The notes: generated by a model not told the origin, from the sequence alone. Counted from the first letter of the stretch, positions 1-13,778 are shown. The stretch: 64,000 nucleotides of DNA from Tubiluchus corallicola (GCA_030141605.1 JAQGDQ010000021.1:374001-438000); one strand, 5' to 3'. Numbers and translations are program-made.

Positions 1-3000
1 GGTGTTGTGCTTCATCTTGTCAAAGCTGCAATGTTCGACAATTCTGTTTATGGCTTCGTCTGGGAGCTCCTTGCCCATAAAATTGCAAATTTTCAGAACC
101 GTCCCTCGAAGATCCTGAAAACGAATGTAATTGTTTAAAAGATAATTACTTAAACAACAAAATTTGTTTGAAATTCAGTAATGCAACATTGACAGCCAAG
201 CTTAATCAACTAGCTTGTGCCATTGTACTACACATGGCAGAGTATTTTTTTCACATACAATAATCCATCTCTGTATGTGCGAAACAGCCAATGAAGCTGT
301 CAGATAAAAGGCTTTTATGCATTTTCTTTAATGTAAATATGCAAACTTCTGGCAAATCTGTCATTCTGTTGGTGGTCAGAAAGAGATTACTGCTGTAGTA
401 CAATTGTAGCAATTTCTTGATCAGCAAGACAACACTTAAGTAACAGCCACTTGGAAAATATCATGGGCATGTGTTTAAACAACAGTGAAGTTCAACAATT
501 CTGTCTGCAAAGCCATGTGGCCACATCTCAGTTTTTCACACTTTGAAAATGTTATTGACATTTTTAAATGCATGTGTAGTGTCTAGTCATTTCACACTAG
601 CCATATACTTCTAGATGTGATACCTTTTTCATGTCTTCATAGTGCAACCAAAGTACATTTCCTTGACCACTTTGCTTCCATTTCCAAAAGTCTAATACAT
701 GTTTGAACCATGAACCATGTACCACTGAAAATGAGGCAATAATAGGAATGTAAGGTTCTGCTAAAATGGTAATACTAACGTCAGCTGTGTGTGGTGGAAG
801 ACAATGAGATATTGTGTCGGTAATAACAAATCATTATTATTTTTAATATCTGGCTGATGTTCTGTTGTATTTCATCAAAAGTTCTCACCAGTTTTTTATC
901 CATCATACCTGATGGGAGACCACCTTTGTACGGTAGGACAAACATTGTCATCATAAGATTATGTCTGTGATTGATTGAAACACATAACTCATTATCTTTA
1001 TATGTGATTGAGTATGACGTATATAGCAACCTAAGTATCTTTTACATTTACTTTCAGATTTTAAGTTTGAATAGTATACATTTACATTTACCAGTGGCGT
1101 ATTAAGATATAATGACACCCTAAACTGATAGTACAGACCTGCCCTTTCCCAAATGGTTATTATAGATCATACTTAGTACAAAAGGCTTGTGGTACTTTAG
1201 TACCTAAATATTACATAACTACTTGTAATGTAATACCTTTTCAGCATTAATTGTGTAATAGTTTATTATATAGCACTTATATAAAAGCCGACTCTGTAAC
1301 TGCTTGTGGTGTGTTAGAACTACTGGTATTTTAAATATGATCTGGAGATTGATTGCATCTAAGTCTTCGAAATATTTGGCAATCTCCAAGAAAAAGAAGA
1401 CTTGCAGGTCTACACAGACTTTCAAAACTAATCGTGTGGCATAAGTGCTTTATCGATACACGTTTTCCGAGGAGAATTATAAGAATAACAATTTTTTTTA
1501 ATATGTGGCCCTTAAAAAATTTGGTATCTTAGGCAACAACCAAGTTAGCCTGTTGGTAAACACGTGTCATTTATTGCTAACAACTGCACAAATTTACGAT
1601 TTTTTAACGTTGTGTAGTTAGCTTCATTTACTGTGTTTTAATCTATATCAAACCTGGTAAATTATGTTCAACAGTTTACACATCTAATCAATCTGACTCA
1701 TTTAACCACAAACTGTGTAGAGAAAACAGCGCTCGACAAGTTGCTCGTGAGTTCATTACACTTCCTGTTATTCGTGTGTTCATTATCGTACACTATGCCC
1801 TTGTATACTTAATTTTGATATTGAAGAGCAGTTATGTATAGTTAAGTTACACATACGCTGTCCTCTCATGTATAAAGTAACAAAATCGTCAAAGCTGCCA
1901 TTGAAGCCACCCAGAAACTTGGCGATTTTATGGTGATAGAAATAAGAAACAGCATTGTCCTTTGGATTTCGGCATACGTATATAACCTATATGTGAGAAA
2001 AATTTTCATTAATAATTTGAACAGCAACCTTTTCAATGATTCTTGTGCACGAGTTACTAGGGTAATCCTGATCTGAGCAAATTCAACTTCTTTAACTATT
2101 AACAGCCAAAGTTACAGTTTGTTACAATGTATTGCAACATAATAAGTTCTGTATAAATTTAATAATAAACACTGGCGAATACCATTAAAGGAAGACAGGA
2201 TGATTTTTCATATACCACCCCGTTTTCAAGTCCGATAAATAAAAAGTATACATTTTAACACAATTAATATTGCGATAGTGTTTCTGGTAACTAAATAATA
2301 GATTAAAAACTTAGTTAACGGTGGGTAAGCCCAACTATTGATGACATCACAAACTAACATAATTTTCAAAAGTATTCCACGAGTGTGTTCCACGTGTTTG
2401 CAAAAGCAAAAATTGAAGAGATATTTGGTGTGTCGTACTAAAACTAGGCAAGTATTAAGATAAAATTTCAAATTTACCGCTGTGCTCATGCATGAGCTGT
2501 CGAACGTGTGCAATGCATTTCCGAAATGCAGCCGCTACTGCCCGTCTAACTAGCGAATAGCGAAATGCATGTAACATCGAAGAACTAGTGGCACGAATGT
2601 GAAATTGTTTTTGTGTGGTAATAATTCTTGCATGTAAGTCATTTTTGAAAAAAAAGTATGTTTTTTTCATTATTTTAAAGAGTAAATTGTTTTGACCTAC
2701 GGTACAAAATTGGTCCAGTTTTGCTTTAACATTTATTTTAGTAGCCAGCTGTGATATTTCTCCAATAATTATTATTAGTTAGGCCAGTATTATTTTTTAT
2801 GGCATCTCATTCAGCTTATGTGCCTCACTCCCAAATTCTGCACTCTCCTTTTTAAGACACTAATGTTTCGTAAATATGAAAAGTTCATGCCATTTTGTCT
2901 TGTGGTTTTGCTTAGATTCTTTATAGTCATCATTACCATACCTTTCCTTTGCCCTGCTGTAGTTGTGTGGGTATAAGCTCGAATGGAAGATGCGTGGCAA

Positions 3001-6000
3001 ATATCCGTGGAGATTTAAGGTTGTTCATGTAACGGATATGGAAGAATGGGCGGCCGACCTCCATGTGAATGACTCTCCAGTGCAGCTTAGACTTTAACAC
3101 CTTCTCTTCCTTGCCATCATATTTTATTAGTGAGACAATTTCTTCCGTCCACGTGGTTCCTTTAAAAAACATTGGAGAACATTGGAGTGATTGTGTATCT
3201 GTTCACCACGCATGTCTGCCAGTTAGTGACAACTGTGAAATACCTACTGCTTTTAGTCTGGAATAAAATAATAGTTCACAGCCTAGCTCACAGCTGATTT
3301 CCAAAATCAGTGCTACAGATACCTCTTCATTAATATATTTTGACGTATTTCTGCTGGAAGACTTATTCCTTATAGTGGTAAGGAAAGTATGAAGTGCAAT
3401 TCAGAAATTTAAACAAAGTACCAGCTCTGTTAGGTAGACTGTGAGAAATTAACTTTAATAGCAAATAACCTTAATGATGCATTTCATTCATATAACACAT
3501 ACTAATTGCAGCTGTGGTAACTATGCAAATCTAATTCTATTATCAGAAAAAAATTTACTATATTTTTGTTCAGGCTCTTTCTAATAGTCAGTCAAATTTA
3601 GAAAAAAATAAGAACTTGTGGAAGAGCATTGAATACTCTCGCTAGACGTATGAAATTATCCAAAAAAACAAAACATAAAAACATCAGGTTTCAATTTTCA
3701 AGAAAATGTTATAGTAAATATGATGGTTTCATCTCATGACAAACTTTTTATCTGCAGTCAAAAGTAGTAAGTGTATTTCATACTATGTAGTCCCTATTTC
3801 AATTAGAATACTGAATATTATCGGTTTCTAAGTTTGTCATAATCATTCAATAAAAATGCACTAACCTGCCTCAAAAAGTGGTTATCGCCAGCTGCAGAAA
3901 TTTTAATTGAATCATGAACTGATTTTTTATTTTAGCTCGTAAAAGCATCATAAAAAGCCAGTGAAGCTTTAATGTCTGTTTTATTGTACTAGTGGATTAT
4001 ATTTATTTTTTACTGAATTTTGTGAGCTAATAACTGCTAAATGTACTAGAAAACCTCCATATACCTAATGGGCGATAAGCTGTTTTTCTTAGGACAATAT
4101 AGACTGAATTTATTAAAAGCTGGCTTCAGTAGTTATAGATCCATGACATTCCATGCAAACATAATGAAAGCCTGCATTATACATAAGATGCAACGTATGT
4201 TAATCATGTACCTAGAAAGGCTTACGGTAAATGAGTGTGGTAATTCAATGACATTTTAATGCCATGGCACTATTGATTAGCTGTTTCATTTCGTAGGGTA
4301 GAATGTTTCAGTGGCAGTTGTTATCTGGTAAGTAGTAGTGATGATGAGGTCATGGTGATGATGATGTTGTTGACGATGACAATGACGGCAGATATGTGAC
4401 ATCATCAACTTAAACTCACCAAAATTGATCTCTTATCTCCAATGAGAGTTGGTTGGTTTGTTACTGATTGGTTCGGTCTGTTTGCTTGTTCATTGGGTGG
4501 TCTATTTGGAATTACAACTGAAAAGTTGTTGTTTTTATTCAAATCTGGTAAGGTTATTGACCACTTGACTTGAAGATGACATACAGTTCAATGGCCAAAA
4601 TAATTCGGAGTTTCTTCGCTCGCCAATTTCATTTGAAAATAATGCAATTCAGTTAGAAAAATCCTGGTGAGAATACTGGCTTCAAAGATGCCTATCTGCC
4701 ATAACTATGTAAGAATCCAAAAGGTCAAAGTTAAACTTACAGTCTGAAGTTGTAAATGAGAAACAGCTGAAGTGTCGCTAATATCACCCTGACTGATTAG
4801 CCGATTCATTTTAATGACCTTTATACCAAATGAAAAATTATTGTGGAGAGGAAAAGTTACAGGTCAAAGTCATGATCATGGTCAAGGATAGGTTATTTAT
4901 TGCTATCCTTCTCTAATCTCAACTAAGAGGATTTATGTAGTTCTGTTGATACCTAGGTCTATCTACCTGTTGTCAATTTTTCATCTACATCCCTAATGAT
5001 CAGTTTTAAAATAAAAGAATTAATCGACAAACTAAATTGTGCAATTTAAGTATTCTTTGCTACTAGGATTATTTTTAAGGACTGCAATGCACCACAACCA
5101 TTAGTGTAGTACAGAAAAACTTTACTGAACTCATATACCGCCATTATACCATCAGTGTAATAATATTCGATAAAAATTTAATGCTTTTTGCTTCCACGGA
5201 AACCATTCTTTGGCTTCTCGCTCAGAGAACTCTGGGATAGAATGTACTATAAAAGTACAGGTGCACTTTCCGCGCGTGCGCGTTATGTTGGTATTTGTTC
5301 GCCGCAGAAAGTAATTATATACCTGTTGAGTGGAGTCATTTATCTATGACTACCACATAAGTAAATTTACTTAATACAAGTTTGCTTAGCCCACATTAGA
5401 AGGTACACAAAGAGCAAATGCTGTCGCCGCTGATAAATTAACTTTCTTGGGTTGGGTGTGATATCTTTTGAAAAGACTACGTGTGCCATAAATAAAGAGA
5501 GCTTATTGAATCACTTAACTTTTTATAATAAGAAAATCTGGGCGTACGTAGTTTCTCTCATCTCTATAAGTCACATATTGCTACAATAATCTTGAGTCAT
5601 TGATAAGCTGAGTACATACGTTTATTGCGTGGAGTGGTAGTTCTATAAGTGTGTAGATTGCATGCCTAATGCCTATAGACACTTGTGACTTGTGAGTCAT
5701 CATTAAAAAGTAGTAATTCGTATCCTGTGTGTTGCAAATATCGTGTCACGTATTTACTACAAACGCTTTCCCTTCAAAATGCATGTAAGAACAATTGTGG
5801 TTCTTAAAAGACAAGAAATCTTAACGTAAAGCTAAAAAAATCGCCTATACATTAATTTAATTTAATTAACGCAGCCATTTAATTTAACGCTCAGTTAAGT
5901 ACAAAATCGAAACAAGTTTAGATAATATTTCGTAAAGTTTGGAAACGTAATCGGAGCATCCGCAGCGCGCACTTCACTAACTAAATTAGTAATAGGTTGT

Positions 6001-8308
6001 TGTTTTTTGGTGAACTGCACATTTTTAGTGCACACTGAGATAGTGAGCTAGTGACGTTTTAACAGTTCACGTGAACATTTTAAGTAATTAAGAATTTTCT
6101 TTTCCAGTTTACGTACGCCTTTCAAACAAGTAAGTGTAATGCTAAGTAATAGAATTTTGTACGGGAAGTTTCTTTAGGACGTACATTAAAATTCCGTTTT
6201 CTTCCCCTTTGAGAGCATAACCAGTGTGCCGCTATAATTTTGTAGACTATATTTGCGATTTATTGGCAAAATAAATACTGTTCTCATTTTTCTTCTAGTT
6301 TCAGTCTTTTCTTCAATTTGATACTTTTTAAACTGCTTTACACAAATGTGGGCGGAAATGTTCTTATTGAATTAAAGCGGTGATTTGGACAAGCTTACAA
6401 TCCTACCTCTGGGTGCAGCATATCGAATTTGATGCTACAATGAACTATATAATCAGTTGAAGGTTAAAAAAAGATCTCAAACAAGACATTGAAGATTAAG
6501 TATATTTAAATTTGAAAAGAAATTTAAGTGATGAATCCAAGTTACAGTGTTACACAACAGACAAAAATGTGATGGAATGGGCCAAACAAAAATCAAACGG
6601 CGCTTTTCAATGCGACACCAAATTTTTCCTGCTGCAAGCTGTTCAAGTCTTGTGCCAAAAAGCTGTTTCGTTAGCAAAACTAAGATCTGCATGCAATGAA
6701 ATAAAAAATGTTGCCTAGCTTGAGCCAATGAACTAACTCGATATCCTTTTTAATGGTAAATGTTCCAAATTAAAAAATATTAAAAAGCCAAGTCTTAATC
6801 GCGGAGTTTCCGTCTTTTGGAATATAGCGTTGTCATTCACAACAGCTGCTGTAAACTTGAAATCACCGAGCCCTTCCCACACAAGAATGAAAATATCTCA
6901 ATTACGTCTAAATAGATTTCGACCAATGTTTTCGCTTTGGGCTATTAATGCAGCGTTCGTAAGTTTCATTTTGTAACTCATTCGAGGGATATTCATTCAA
7001 CTCAAGTAAGGATATATGCTTAGAACGGGAAATACTGTTAAATTGGATACATACCGAATTTATTATCAATACAAAAAATTTGGACGCTTTCATATAAAAG
7101 TAAAAATGGGTGTCCGAGCTTGTTTATTCGTCCTTACTACATCATTTCGTTGACTTTATTAGATTTAATCAAACAGTTTAAAAATGATTTTACGTTTACA
7201 GAATGATGTAGTATTGACGGCGGTTCCCGGCTGAACGACACGCGTAGTTTGCCTGATTTCATTAGACATTTATACTACTTGTCATTTTAGTGCACGGACT
7301 GTAGTTTTATAATTACGACATAACGACTGGATCTCGGAAGTCACCCGGATTCAGTCAAGATTGTTTTTCTAACGTCTTCAAACAAGTTAGAGCTACAGTA
7401 GATGAATTAAGAAATTTAAAGAACGTGCAACATTGAGAAAAGCGTTTTCTTCGTGAATTCTCCATACAAGCAGCCCGCATTCAGAAAATTCAAAATTTCA
7501 TCAGTTACTGCATACCTGATTTTGGATATGAACATACGACGACATCATCATCTCGCATTTTTAAGGATGGTAGGCGTTTGAGGGTGTGCTTATATAACAT
7601 GAAACCCTGTAGTAGTATCCCTTTGTAGAACTGACCACCGGGTATTGTCTTCACGTAACCTTTGTACAAATCATCGTTCTCAAAGTGCGGGTCATTCGTG
7701 ATAGAAGCTACTTCTAAAAAAAGCGATAACTTTGAACGTAAATCAATAAAATCACATGCAAAGCCACACTTTGTAGATTTATCTTATAAAATGATTAAAG
7801 GATGGCACGTAATTTACATATTCGACACTTGGTAGCAAATATTATGGCAGCCCATTACTGAAGCAATAGATAGTAATTTATTGCAACAAGTTAAGCTAAA
7901 TACTGCCGCCTCTTAAATCGCTCGGTCATCTTTAACAATGGTAATTTTTTATGGGAATTTGCATTTCTCTAAAATCCTATTGCACTAGTGCCTTTATAAT
8001 GACCGTAATTCTTAACTATTGTATTAAGCTGTAAACTTTTATCCTTTTTAACTACGTGAAGTTATAACTGTGTTTTACTAGGAAATAAACTATAAAAAAA
8101 TCAGAATTAGTCTTCACTGCTAGGCCTACGTATAAATAAGATAGCTTTGAAATAAGAAATTTGTCATAAATGTCAGTGTCGATTCAAATGACACAATTTA
8201 TTACATTTAATTACAATACATTAATTAATGTACATTAATCTAACAAGCAATAATAAGGAACAAAATTTTGTGAAGAAGCTTTTCAATCTTACCTTTACTT
8301 GGCTTCAT
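1..8308 (-). CDS. Cytosolic sulfotransferase (SULT family), C-terminus beyond the window
   Basis: Transfers sulfate from PAPS to hydroxyl or amine acceptors in the cytosol; the acceptor cannot be predicted. Exons in minus-strand order: 8308-8293, 7713-7516, 3159-2942, 1986-1857, 724-624, 114-1 (continues off the edge). All junctions are GT/AG and phases agree, giving 259 codons. Residues 67-75 read SYPKSGTTW, the 5'-phosphosulfate loop. T-H128-L-P carries the expected catalytic His. Residues 147-160 are YVCRNPKDNAVSYF, the 3'-phosphate site with Arg150 and Ser158. Residues near 196 (HGSWFKHV) and the end (EHCSFDKMK) are also SULT-like. The family is about 290-300 aa, so roughly 40 residues, including the RKGxxGDWK motif, lie outside. 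The start is an ATG on a 16-nt coding exon whose phase fits exon 2; an alternative 5' exon cannot be excluded. Family call secure, subfamily not. Confidence 0.93.
4331..4390. repeat. Imperfect GAT/GTT triplet tract in the long sulfotransferase intron
   Basis: Interrupted gatgat/gttgtt triplets lie in the 4.4-kb intron between 3159 and 7516. The rest of that intron is AT-rich with no coding exon I could support. The weak open frames near 6477-6728 overlap on both strands and resemble nothing I recognise. Confidence 0.6.
8293..8308 (-). CDS. 16-nt initiating coding exon of the sulfotransferase
   Basis: The minus strand reads ATG AAG CCA AGT AAA G followed by gtaag. It leaves phase 1, exactly what the acceptor at 7713 (run of T then AG) needs, and gives MKPSKE-V-A-S at the junction. 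The next exon has no in-frame ATG near the expected SULT N-terminus, which favours this start. Inferred from sequence only; RNA evidence would decide. Confidence 0.65.
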
Positions 8309-8636
8309 TTTCAAGCTTTCGTCAGCTCCTTGTAAAAGAGGCGCTGGAGCTGATACCAGATGTTGACTGTATTATTCCTTGCCCTGAGACTAGCAACGGT
8401 TACTAAGAGAGACCACGCGCGTTGAGTTGATTTCTATTACAGGTACATGTAAATAACAGTAAGGTCCAAGGTTTAAAATTTCACCTGTCGATTATTCGCC
8501 TGCCTTTTATGCAATTTCGAGTAATTCGTCGTGATGGCTGCTCTGGCATGGTGCCACCAGAGTGACCAGAGCTGACCTTATGTCCCCTCTGAGCCAACTA
8601 GCGTCATGCGTCCCGTGTCAGGCATAGTCCATCGTG

Positions 8637-8644
8637 TGACGTCA
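8637..8644. promoter_or_regulatory. Palindromic CRE-like site (TGACGTCA)
   Basis: A perfect TGACGTCA lies about 330 bp upstream of the sulfotransferase start codon. This is the CREB/ATF full-site consensus. An 8-mer can occur by chance, so its function is a guess; its location upstream of the gene is the only support. Confidence 0.3.
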
Positions 8645-8649
8645 CTGTC

Positions 8650-10995
8650 TATAGGGCATGCAACTCTGACGCATATTATCATGATGCGTGTGTTCGTTTT
8701 TAGCATACAGGTAACCAATTTGTAATCAGTGCAATGAAACCAAGAAACTTTAGGGCGTAGATCAATATTATACTACAAGCCTAGAACAGCAAGGCTGCGC
8801 TTATGCTCTAGTGATAACAAAAGCAAAGCTTACAGCATATTCACTTTCGATGTGTAAGAATGAATAAAGACACTTCATGACCCTGAGTGTAATTTTAAAG
8901 TAGTAAAGAATTTCGTTATTTAAAACCCAACCAGTTTTCTCCTTATACCAAACTTCCAAATCATAAACACCGTAAGATAAAGCAAATGTTATGGGGAAAA
9001 TGTGACCGTTAGCGGAATTTTAAGGTGGTAAATATATTTCATTTTGGAAAACCCGTCGTTCCTACTGTTCCTTTCAGTGACTAGTTTAACTAAAGGAGTC
9101 AAGGTCTAAAAGTCATAGGTTTAGGATTGCTTTCATTTGTCATATGCATTGAGCATATTTTATTACTTTAGCTCATCAAAACACAAGTCTAATAAATATT
9201 GTTGTTTTCTCCACATTATTAGCTATATTATCATGATGTAAATATAGATCGCCGTATAATATTACTAACCAGAATTTAGCCTCTGCAAGCGTTAGTGAAA
9301 CGAGTGATAGCGTTTTTCCAATATGAATTTAGGATTTCTTCCGACAGAAGACAGCACCGTGCAATGCATTGTCGAAGCTATAGTTAGTTCAGTAACGCTT
9401 TTTAATTTTTATGCCAATTTAGTTTTTGTCGACCGTTTGCAATATAATTAGAGGAATCTTTTTCGGCTGATTTAGTAAAATTATTATGACTTTGCCGCCT
9501 AACAAATTAAAACCAAAATCAACTGAAACATGATCACTTCCTTTAAAAAATTATTAATGCCACACTGTCATGCTGAAATACATGTAGGCATCAATCTGGC
9601 TACCGTTAAGCCTCTACCAGTAATCTTATGTGTAAAAATAAAAAAATTAAGGAATGTATAGACCTGATCGCTTCATTTAGGGGATACTTGATTCAAAATG
9701 TGCAACGACACTTTTTTATTTCTGTCCTGTTAAAAATTTAAAAGTTTTCCTATTCATGTTTAGTAATTAAATTTTGTGTAGTGCCAAAATGATACGAGTC
9801 AGCTAATCTGCATAAATAATATGCAATACTCATGTGAAAAAGTATGCTAAAAATCTTTAAAAAAATTGTACATATACACTTGGTATGTATGCGATTGCAT
9901 AACTCAACTACAATCGAAATATCGTTTCGTTATTTCATTATATATTATTGTTTCATTAAAGCTCATTTTCATTTAACAAAACAACGAATCATAACTAGAA
10001 CTTATGTCAAATTAGAACAATTGTCAAACTTATGCTAAGAAAGATAAACATTCTATATTTGTATTTCACGCGTATACAGAGTTTGCGAGTAGTACTCGTT
10101 GGGCAAAAACAAGATTGCCCAATGGATTTTATTCTGTTGATATAATTGTTTTTTGCCCAGTAACTAAGGGCCTTGGGCTAGACTCAAGAGGACATTTGGG
10201 GCCCCTACCAACAGCTGTTCACAAGAAACATGATGATAACTAAAAAACAAAAGTACAAGAATTACTTGGGCCTAAACGCTGCCGAGATTCCAGCATCGAT
10301 CTATGCTTACTTTTGAAAAAGAATCTGAATTTGTTTTCGTTTTTCGTTTTCAATCAGCTTAGAACCTTGACTGTAAAAATAAATCACTATTATTAATTTT
10401 AGTTTTCTCTCAATCAGTGGTTTCACAGACTACTGGGGCCCCCAGTTCGTCAGACGTGCACCCCAGAGTCTCTCTCTACCCCTTTCTTTACACGAGTCAA
10501 AATTTACTGCAAGTTGTATTCTGCAAGTGGTTTCATTTCTCTTCTAAATCTGAGTATAAATGATGCAGCGTTCCTTTAAAAATACAAATTATATGATGGC
10601 TTGCGAAACAATAATATATTATAAGATTACAGTTGATAACCAGTATAACGTTTTCGACTTCGTTTTGTTAGAGACTATTCCTGTCCCTTCAAAACGACAT
10701 GATTATAACAATAATATCAACTACTCCCTGTGATACTGAAACATGTATTGCGAAATCGTGCGCAAACACAAAACTTAAAAGCTTGCTGAATGAATGTTAC
10801 TTTTTATGAGCAAAACTTCTTTACGATTACTGGCGTTTCCGTTTTGACATTTTTGTAAATTTTTCTCAATCTCTCAGAGCGGCTCAGCCGTCTGCAAAAT
10901 TAAAAGGGAAACCTTAGAAGCATTTTGGGAAGGAATTGGTGCTGACAGAGTCATCTAGCGACGAAAGAAATTGAGTTTTGAGAATAGGAAGATTT
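8650..10995. other. Intergenic DNA, no gene seen
   Basis: AT-rich spacer between the sulfotransferase 5' end and the LINE remnant. Open frames here are short, lack convincing splice sites on both ends, and match no family I know. Confidence 0.6.
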
Positions 10996-11005
10996 CTTTG
11001 GAAAC

Positions 11006-11425
11006 AAAGCTGAAATCGATGCGTTTCAAAGGCGAAATAACAGAAACATTTTGGGTATTAGCTGGCCAAAGAAAATTTTAAACAAAGATCTATATGAAAA
11101 AATAAAAGAAGAACCTTGGACAAGAAAAATAAAAAGACGCCGTTTAAGATGGTTTGGGCATATGCTTAGACTACCTGAATTCCAGTAAAGATAGCTCTTC
11201 AACAAGCCATAGAACCAGCTAAAAACCTGCAGGAGGACAAATGTTAACATATTTAGATTTTGCACAGAAAGATTTAAACACTTCAGCATTGACTCTTAGA
11301 AATAAGTGTACTTGGGGCATTGCGGCGAGCAGGGAGTCGTGGCATAGGGAGGTGTGCAGAATCATGTCACTGGACGTGTGATCCATTGGATGACGATGAT
11401 GATGATGATGATGATGATGATGAAA
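11006..11425 (+). mobile_element. Decayed 3' end of a non-LTR retrotransposon (LINE)
   Basis: Conceptual translation with frameshifts gives the C-terminal tail of a LINE reverse-transcriptase ORF: KAEIDAFQRR, then ILGISWPKK, then the diagnostic RRRLRWFGHMLRLP (about 11,130-11,190), then GGQMLTYLDFAQKDLN, then SWHREVCRIMSLDV and a stop. The element ends in a run of GAT triplets at about 11,393-11,423, as 3' ends of many invertebrate LINEs do. Only the 3' end is present, as expected from 5' truncation. A premature stop and frame changes show it is dead. I cannot assign the clade. Confidence 0.82.
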
Positions 11426-11460
11426 GAAATTCATTATAACAATAATGACATTAAAAGAAA

Positions 11461-11461
11461 A

Positions 11462-11510
<49 letters not shown>

Positions 11511-11585
11511 GTTATTATTGTTATTATTATTATTATTATTATTACTATTATTACTATTATTATTATTTATTATTATTATTATTAG
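11461..11585. repeat. (ATT)n microsatellite
   Basis: About 125 bp of almost uninterrupted ATT/TTA triplets with a few G or C interruptions, 35 bp beyond the GAT tail of the LINE remnant. Slippage of a LINE tail is a plausible origin. Confidence 0.95.
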
Positions 11586-11763
11586 TATCACCATTATCAT
11601 TATTAAATGTTATTTATTTAAATTTATTTTTTCTTTCAGTAACGTAGATTAAGTTAGGCGGGTGTAATACTATTTGCTATTTTCACCAACAGATGGCGCT
11701 AGGTTAAAAGTGTTGAAAAATCTTTTCTGTTTAGTAGTTAGCTTTGTGGGTCGTAAAAAGTTA

Positions 11764-12045
11764 GATGTTCTAACTTTTTAAGTTTTGTGGCCATTTAATA
11801 AATTTTATTTTTCTACTTTAATATCTATTAGTAGTTTATAGCGGGACAGTTACTTAAATATGCTTCGCTATATGGTTTGCACAACATAACATATAACCAA
11901 ACATAACACAGATGTTGTAACTTTTTAAGTTTTGTGGCCATTTAATAAATTTTATTATTCTACTTTAATACCTATTAATGGTCTATAGCGGGACAATTAA
12001 TTAAATTTGCCTCGCTATAGTTTTTACAACATTGCGTAAGGGTTA
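11764..12045. repeat. Tandem duplication, two copies of about 147 bp
   Basis: The segment starting gatgttctaactttttaag at 11764 recurs from 11911 as gatgttgtaactttttaag. Both copies continue through the same text (…tttgtggccatttaataaa…, …agcgggaca…, …tcgctata…) with about 10% differences. The copies sit in the 3' flank of the Q-rich gene on the opposite strand. Likely a short mobile-element or satellite dimer. Confidence 0.85.
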
Positions 12046-12125
12046 TTACCTCAATTTACCTGCATCTTGTACGAGCGTCGAGTGTAACAAAAACGCGTAC
12101 TTACGCTTATCAATTTTTTTACTCA

Positions 12126-12131
12126 TTTATT
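12126..12131 (-). terminator. Candidate poly(A) signal of the Q-rich gene
   Basis: AATAAA on the minus strand about 550 bp after the stop codon at 12677. Several other AATAAA hexamers exist nearby in this AT-rich DNA, so the choice is tentative. Confidence 0.3.
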
Positions 12132-12676
12132 ATTTTCTTTTTTTAATATGCTCTATTCACTGCTATTTCTAACATGTATGCTTAGGGGCAGCGTTCAAAC
12201 GATATGTTATCATCAAATTAAAATGCGGCAACTATGTAGCCTGGCTTTGCCTGTTGCGTATGCTTGATCAAAAGTACAAGGATCAAGCAAGTTTATCACA
12301 GCCTATTCAGTATTCCACCAAAAAGCGCTAAATTCCCGATACCAAATTATATATGGCCGACTATTGTAACTATTATTACCATAGTAAGACATGTAGTACG
12401 TTTGTCTTTTACTCGTTAGACTCGCAAATAATATCCAATGCATAATATTAATAGAATTATCTATGTTGTACCTATGATGTTTTAAAATGTTCTAAATAAT
12501 TTCGCTATATGTTGCATTAACAATATTATATGCTTGCATTATAAAATCCTTATCACAGAAAATGCGCATTCAGTACCAGAAGTAATAGGCATCTGTAGTA
12601 ATGGGTTTTCATGTGCTGTCCTCTATTTTCGTTACAGTGTTTTGCTAACTTTTAACGCGACCTAAATGTTAGGTAA

Positions 12677-13747
12677 TCATTGCTCATCTTCTGATGACTG
12701 GTATAGCGATTCTTTCCCCAATTCCCTTCGAATTTCAGTGCAGTCGCTGCTAACCGCATCATCAAATGTTTCTTTACTACCATTCATGAATTTCCCTTCG
12801 CTAACTGCAACTCCATCATTGCCATCAGTTTCTTCACCATCAGATACAGATGTTGCAGAATGTCTGCTACTAGACCGGGATCTAATGGAGAACATCCGAT
12901 TTTCGTCATCGTCATTGTCATTGTCAGGTTCATCAAGGCTGGCATGGCTGTTGCTATTTGGTTCTACATTTTGAATATGTGGTTTTTGTGTGCTCATGTC
13001 AGGACTCCTGACATGAATTGCACTATGTGACCTCTGCGAGTTTTCATTATTCAGCCGGCTGTGAGATGCAACACAAGATTTACTGTCTCTATGAGAATTA
13101 GCCTGCTGTAAAGACATGTTTTGCAGTAACATCTCATCTTCTACTACAGCATCATCAAAAAATTTTCGTTGATCATCTCCTTGCCCTTTCATATCTCTAC
13201 TATCATTTTTAACATATGCGTTATTCTCTGCCTTATTTTCCCTCGCAGAATTCTTGCCCATTTCTTTCTTTTTGTTCATGTTTTCTAGCCGTAACTGTGC
13301 AGCACGGTTGGGTCTCGCATTCATTGTTTTCCTCGGATGAACTTTTGTGCGAGTATTGCCGCTTTCAGCAATGTGCTCAGCATCTACTGAATTGTTTTCA
13401 TTCTTATAATTTACTATTGTTTCATGTTGGTTTGAATCTTTTTTTGTGTTTTGCTCATTTTCTTGTTGTTTGCCATTATTAAGCTTACTTCTTTTTTCCT
13501 GATTTTGTGTTTCATTTTGCGAAGCGTTAGATAAATGTTGTTCTTTATCTTCCTGGTGTTGCTGTTGCCGTTGTTGGTGGTGGTTAGACAGCTGTGTCTG
13601 CTTTCGTAGTTGTTGCTGTTGCTGTTGGTGGTTAAACAGATGTGTCTGCTTTCGTAGTTGTTGCTGTTGTTGTTGTTGATTAGACAGCTGCGTCTGCTTT
13701 TGTTGTTGCTGTTGTTGTTGTTGGTTAGGCAGCTGTGTCTGCTTTTG

Positions 13748-13778
<31 letters not shown>

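Noticed and set aside
6477-6728. Overlapping frames on both strands in the sulfotransferase intron
   Set aside because: Neither has splice sites in a useful phase nor recognisable motifs; probably chance.
11354-11647. 97-codon frame with long Met and Tyr runs
   Set aside because: It is the translation of the GAT and ATT microsatellites; no coding signal outside them.
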